DNA of 64,000 nucleotides. Source: Alkalinema pantanalense. Its GTDB lineage: Bacteria > Cyanobacteriota > Cyanobacteriia > Leptolyngbyales > Leptolyngbyaceae. Made by a program: the position numbers and the translations under genes. Shown piece by piece: positions 60,792-64,000 of this stretch. Position 1 is the stretch's first letter, and each line of letters starts with the position of its first letter. The DNA is taken from assembly GCF_050753345.1 (NCBI RefSeq), contig NZ_JBLZFX010000013.1, positions 32,093-96,092 of the forward strand, in the 5' to 3' direction. The notes under the pieces were generated by a model. The model was not told the origin of the DNA. It saw nothing but the letters and a program-made list of their open reading frames with translations, and made no database searches.

Positions 60792-62831
60792 ATGACTGCT
60801 AATCAGCCTAATTCCCCATCCGATCGTAAAGTGTTGATCAAACAATCTGTTTTGGAAGGCGTTACCGTTGAAGGTGATTTGCGGATTGGTGATATAACGC
60901 AGATTGTGAATTATGCCGATCGCCTGTTGTCTTGTCATCAGTTGCCGAATCGTAATCTCAATTTTGTGGGACGGGTGGCGGAGCAGGCGGAGATTCGATC
61001 GCTGTTGGAACAGTCCAAGAATGGCGGTGGGGTGGCGATTAGCGCGATCGCGGGGATGGGGGGCATTGGCAAGTCGGCGTTGGCGTTGCATTTGGCCCAT
61101 GAGTTGATGCCGGATTATCCCGATGCGCAGCTTTATGTAAATTTGCGGGGGGCGGAGGCGGAGACGGCGTTGGGGCTGTCGGCGGAGGCGGTGCTGGGCG
61201 GTTGGCTGGTGGGGCTGGGCTATGAGGCACAGCAGGTCGATCGCTGGAGCTTGGAGGAAAAGGCCAATGCCTATCGATCGTGGATGCGGGGCAAGCGGGC
61301 GATCGTGCTGCTGGACAATGCGCGGGATGCGGCGCAGGTGAAGCCACTCCTGCCGGGGAGTGCGGGCTGTGTGGTGTTGGTGACGAGTCGGCGCAGTTTG
61401 GCGACGGTGGCGGGGTTGCAGGAGCATCGCTTGGGGGTGTTGCAGCCGCAGGAGGCGATCGAACTGTTTCAAAAAACGGCGGGGCTGGCGGAGGGCGATC
61501 GCGCGCAACTGGAGGCGGTGGTGGAGCTGTGTGGGCGGTTGCCGCTGGGGATTGAGATTGTGGCGGCGACGATGAAGGTGCGGCGTTGGGATTTGGTGCG
61601 GGTGGTGGAGAAGTTGCAGAAGGCACGACTGAATCTGATGCGGCGGGAGGATTTGGATGTGCGGGCTTGTTTTGAGTTGAGTTATTGCGAATTGGAGGCG
61701 CAGTTGGCGCGGGTCTTTTTGCGGGTGAGTGGGATTCCGGGGGCGGATTTTGGCACACCGATCGCGGAGGTGGCCCTGGAGCAGGAAGACCTGTTGGAGG
61801 CGTTGGAGGAGCTGGAGGAGGCGCGGTTGCTGGAGTCTCGGCGGGCGGGGCGGTTTGAGATGCATGATTTGCTGCGGGAGTTTGCCCAAGAGAAGCTGGA
61901 ACCGGAGGAGGCGCATCAGGTTGGCCTGCGGGCGGTGCAGTGGTATGCGGGGGTGGCGGATTTTTGTGATGATTGCGTGCGGGGGGCTGTGAAGGCCGAT
62001 CGCTTGGCGGGGATGCTGGCGGCGGGAGAGTCGGAGCGGGAGGGGCAGAATCGGTTGTCCCAGGAGGCGATCGCGTGGTTTCAGAGTGAGTTTAAGAATT
62101 TGTTGCAGGCGGTGATTTGGGCGGATGGGGCGGAGGAATGGTCGCTTGTGATCCGGTTGCCTCGGCTGCTGGATATGTTTACTAAGTTTCAGACGGGGCG
62201 AGGGGAGCTTTTGGCGGTCTATGGGTTGGCGCTGGAAGCAGCGAGGAGGACTCAAGATAGACTCGGCGAAGCCAATACGTTACAAGCGATCGCCGATGTC
62301 TTGCAGTTTAAAGACCGTCGTGATGAAGCCTTAGAGAATTACCGCGAGGCGATCGGCATTTATCGGGAAGTGGGCGCTCGACTGGGGGAAGCCAATGTTT
62401 GCGATGCTTTAGCGCTCCTATCCATTGAGCAGAAAAATTATCCCGCTGCCCTCAACTATCACCAACAAGCCCTTGTAATCTTTCAATCTATGGATTCAGC
62501 CTATAACGAAGGCTGGTCTTATCTCTACATCGCAAGAACTCAAATCAAACTCAACAAAGCCTACGAAGCCCAACAATCCTATCAATCAGCAATTGCCTGT
62601 TTCCAACAGATCGGCATGGATAATCTCATCCAACTGTGCCATCAAGAAATGCAACCCATCAATCAACCTAGCTCCGGCCCCATTGCCCCGCCCATCATCG
62701 ATCCCCCATCTCCCCAAGCCTCACCCACCACTCGCCCCCGCCCCAAATCCTCCAATAATCCCCCAAACTTTTGGATTTTGTTTGGCATTGGACTGGCGAT
62801 CGCCCTACTGATTTACTGGCTAAAACGATAA
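60792..62831 (+). CDS. NB-ARC/TPR STAND (NLR-like) protein
   Basis: About 679 residues from the ATG at 60792; the frame is open to 60657, but that part is the dispersed repeat. The N-terminus carries VEGDLRIGDITQIVN (about 26-40), which matches the tail of the preceding protein. The NB-ARC ATPase has FVGRVAEQAEIRSLL, P-loop GMGGIGKSALALHLA (about 88-102), Walker B KRAIVLLDNARD, VLVTSRRSLA, and CGRLPLGIEIVA. A winged-helix region ends in FEMHDLLREFAQEKL. TPRs span about 479-620, followed by a Pro-rich linker and one C-terminal membrane helix (WILFGIGLAIALLIYWL). It is likely a ligand-gated oligomerising switch that triggers the neighbouring effector. Confidence 0.9.
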   Translation: MTANQPNSPSDRKVLIKQSVLEGVTVEGDLRIGDITQIVNYADRLLSCHQLPNRNLNFVGRVAEQAEIRSLLEQSKNGGGVAISAIAGMGGIGKSALALHLAHELMPDYPDAQLYVNLRGAEAETALGLSAEAVLGGWLVGLGYEAQQVDRWSLEEKANAYRSWMRGKRAIVLLDNARDAAQVKPLLPGSAGCVVLVTSRRSLATVAGLQEHRLGVLQPQEAIELFQKTAGLAEGDRAQLEAVVELCGRLPLGIEIVAATMKVRRWDLVRVVEKLQKARLNLMRREDLDVRACFELSYCELEAQLARVFLRVSGIPGADFGTPIAEVALEQEDLLEALEELEEARLLESRRAGRFEMHDLLREFAQEKLEPEEAHQVGLRAVQWYAGVADFCDDCVRGAVKADRLAGMLAAGESEREGQNRLSQEAIAWFQSEFKNLLQAVIWADGAEEWSLVIRLPRLLDMFTKFQTGRGELLAVYGLALEAARRTQDRLGEANTLQAIADVLQFKDRRDEALENYREAIGIYREVGARLGEANVCDALALLSIEQKNYPAALNYHQQALVIFQSMDSAYNEGWSYLYIARTQIKLNKAYEAQQSYQSAIACFQQIGMDNLIQLCHQEMQPINQPSSGPIAPPIIDPPSPQASPTTRPRPKSSNNPPNFWILFGIGLAIALLIYWLKR

Positions 62832-62858
62832 CAACCTCCACACAACACGATTGGAAAA

Positions 62859-63782
62859 TTAGCGATCGCCAGGGTGATTCTGTAGCCAGGTTTGCAGGTC
62901 AGCGATTGTCGTGAAATCCAACAGCGCTTCGGCAAGGGCTTCCAGGTTAGACAACGATCGGGTTTCCAAGGTCGCTGAAATCCCCTCAGGCAAAGTCCCA
63001 AAACGTCGAGTCAATAGCCGTAATACCAGCGATCTGCATTCCTCCTGCCGACCCGTTTGTAGTCCTTCCTGCCGACCCGTTTGCAGTCCAGTTTGAATAC
63101 CTTCTTCACGGCCTTCTTCCCGACCTTCTTCCTTCGCTTCTTGATAAAAGCGCGTTTCTTGGAGTGTAATGCCGAGCATGGCTTCTACCTCGCGACGACT
63201 CAAATGGGTGAACTTGTAGGCCAATATCGTAGTTATCATTTCCATAATGCCACGTCGATCGCGCTCCGGCAGTTCCGTTTGGCTCGATCGGGTCAGCAAA
63301 TTGCGGGCCGCTTGGGGAATGATCGCCTCATCCAGAATCGTCAACACCATGAGGGCAACGCCCAGAGGCAAATCCTCAAGATCACCCAGTTCATCCAGAT
63401 AAATGCGATGAACGCGGGAACCGTGGAGCAGGTCTTCGTAGGGGGAAGTCGCAGATTGTTCGATCGTTCTGGTGGGATAAATGATCACGGCTTGCCAGTC
63501 AGTAAAGCGTGACCGTTGGCGGTAGAAATAGAGAAAAGATTCGCCAAAGAGCCGTTCGTAGAGTTGCTCGTCGCGCTGGAATTGCACTTCGCAGAAGTAG
63601 ACAGTCGCAGGCGGTTGGTCTTCGGGGGGAAGAAAGACACCATCGATCTCGAATTTGGCTTCCTTAACCGCAACGGAGTCGAAGCGGTACTGGGCCGCGT
63701 GGGTGGGAGCAGTTCCAAGGAGGTCAAACAGGAGAGTCGGGTTGGTTTGGAAGAGTTTGTAGAAGATAGTATCTCGCCGCAT
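62859..63782 (-). CDS. DUF2887/Rpn-family PD-(D/E)XK nuclease-like protein
   Basis: 307 residues. The start, MRRDTIFYKLFQTNPTLLFD, and FEIDGVFLPP (Asp47) with VYFCEVQFQRD (Glu65, Gln67) give the PD-(D/E)XQ-type catalytic set of this family. A GREEGREEGIQTGLQTGRQEG hinge of short repeats (about 220-245) and a DUF4351-like C-terminal segment (LLTRRFGTLPEGISATLE) follow. Family members are linked to recombination and mobile DNA. It stands next to a probable transposase end. Confidence 0.88.
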   Translation of the reverse strand: MRRDTIFYKLFQTNPTLLFDLLGTAPTHAAQYRFDSVAVKEAKFEIDGVFLPPEDQPPATVYFCEVQFQRDEQLYERLFGESFLYFYRQRSRFTDWQAVIIYPTRTIEQSATSPYEDLLHGSRVHRIYLDELGDLEDLPLGVALMVLTILDEAIIPQAARNLLTRSSQTELPERDRRGIMEMITTILAYKFTHLSRREVEAMLGITLQETRFYQEAKEEGREEGREEGIQTGLQTGRQEGLQTGRQEECRSLVLRLLTRRFGTLPEGISATLETRSLSNLEALAEALLDFTTIADLQTWLQNHPGDR

Positions 63783-63887
63783 GGTGGGCTGAGCAGCATT
63801 GTGAAATTGAATTAATTCAATAGTACTACAATCTGCATCCTAGAGAATGATCGATGGAACAATATCAAATAGATAAAAAGAACGTAA

Positions 63888-64000
63888 CTACTCAGGCTGT
63901 GGTTTAAGCGACACAGGATTGCCCGAGAACAATCCAACGAGAGCGTCTAAAAGATTGATATTCTGCTTGCGCAAGGTGGATAAATAGCCCCGAATGCGAC
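63888..64000 (-). CDS. Transposase C-terminal fragment, probably IS66-like (continues past window)
   Basis: The minus-strand frame ends at a TAG at 63888-63890. The visible 36 residues include RIRGYLSTLRKQNINLLDAL, then VGLFSGNPVSL and PQPE. The pattern GYxSTLxKQxxNxLxAL...F.GNP resembles the end of IS66-family transposases. The body and the catalytic residues lie beyond the window edge, so the call is tentative. Confidence 0.55.
   Translation of the reverse strand, partial: RIRGYLSTLRKQNINLLDALVGLFSGNPVSLKPQPE

Noticed and set aside
60780..62255. 491-codon minus-strand frame opposite the NB-ARC gene
   Set aside because: It is rich in Arg, Gln, Pro and His as expected for the antisense of GC-rich coding DNA, while the plus strand has clear NB-ARC motifs.

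Overview
The window is a piece of a cyanobacterial chromosome. The evidence is a psaK gene for photosystem I, an SbtA-type bicarbonate transporter, bilin-type GAF sensor domains, a tRNA-Arg(CCU) split by a group I intron, and very frequent copies of the octamer GCGATCGC (HIP1) and its core CGATCG. The mix of housekeeping genes with CHAT, NB-ARC/TPR and toxin-antitoxin genes suits a Leptolyngbya-like or other large-genome cyanobacterium, but the sequence alone does not fix the genus.

Layout. 0-2 kb: the tail of an Uma2 nuclease gene, a thioredoxin and an alpha/beta hydrolase. 2.2-13 kb: one giant surface or exported protein of 3607 residues (DUF4347, 16 beta-propeller-like repeats, a beta-helix stretch, 12-13 Calx-beta domains, 12 FG-GAP-like repeats). 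13.2-24.4 kb: a fused oligopeptide-type ABC ATPase, a multi-GAF histidine kinase with two candidate bilin cysteines, a four-gene sugar/compatible-solute ABC operon, and psaK. 24.5-31 kb: a methyltransferase, tRNA-Ser(CGA), comEC, rplY, purA and a branched-chain aminotransferase. 31-36 kb: an accessory island with VapBC, a small leader-controlled gene, a truncated CHAT gene, MntA-HepT and an uncharacterised zinc-ribbon/membrane protein pair. 36-50 kb: two VOC proteins, a DnaJ-like chaperone, GST, trmFO, a fasciclin protein, the intron-split tRNA-Arg, sbtA, an OmpR-type regulator, a DUF4333-like lipoprotein, and a 5-oxoprolinase gene divergent from a LysR regulator. 50-54.5 kb: a pstS-pstC-pstA-pstB phosphate uptake operon behind Pho-box-like repeats. 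54.5-64 kb: a TonB-like envelope protein, nadA, mutS2, a second small leader-controlled gene, an effector/NLR gene pair, a DUF2887 nuclease and the edge of a probable IS66 transposase.

Three signals look least explained. First, two small genes 27 kb apart encode similar 61- and 70-residue proteins, and each is preceded by a similar structured leader: a shared 15-nt 5' box, a GC-rich hairpin with a U-run, and a long-range CCC/GGG pairing that could compete with it. Second, a small protein and the adjacent NB-ARC/TPR protein share an (I/L)xIGD(V/I)TQ motif at the effector C-terminus and receptor N-terminus, as in bacterial amyloid-signalling pairs. Third, a truncated CHAT gene carries an antisense copy of 60 bp of the nearby vapB-like gene at its 5' end, a clear rearrangement scar.

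Short tandem repeats with units of 12-19 bp, unrelated to one another in sequence, recur in many spacers. A palindromic dispersed repeat occurs three times. All functional calls come from motif recognition in the translated sequence; no database search was possible.
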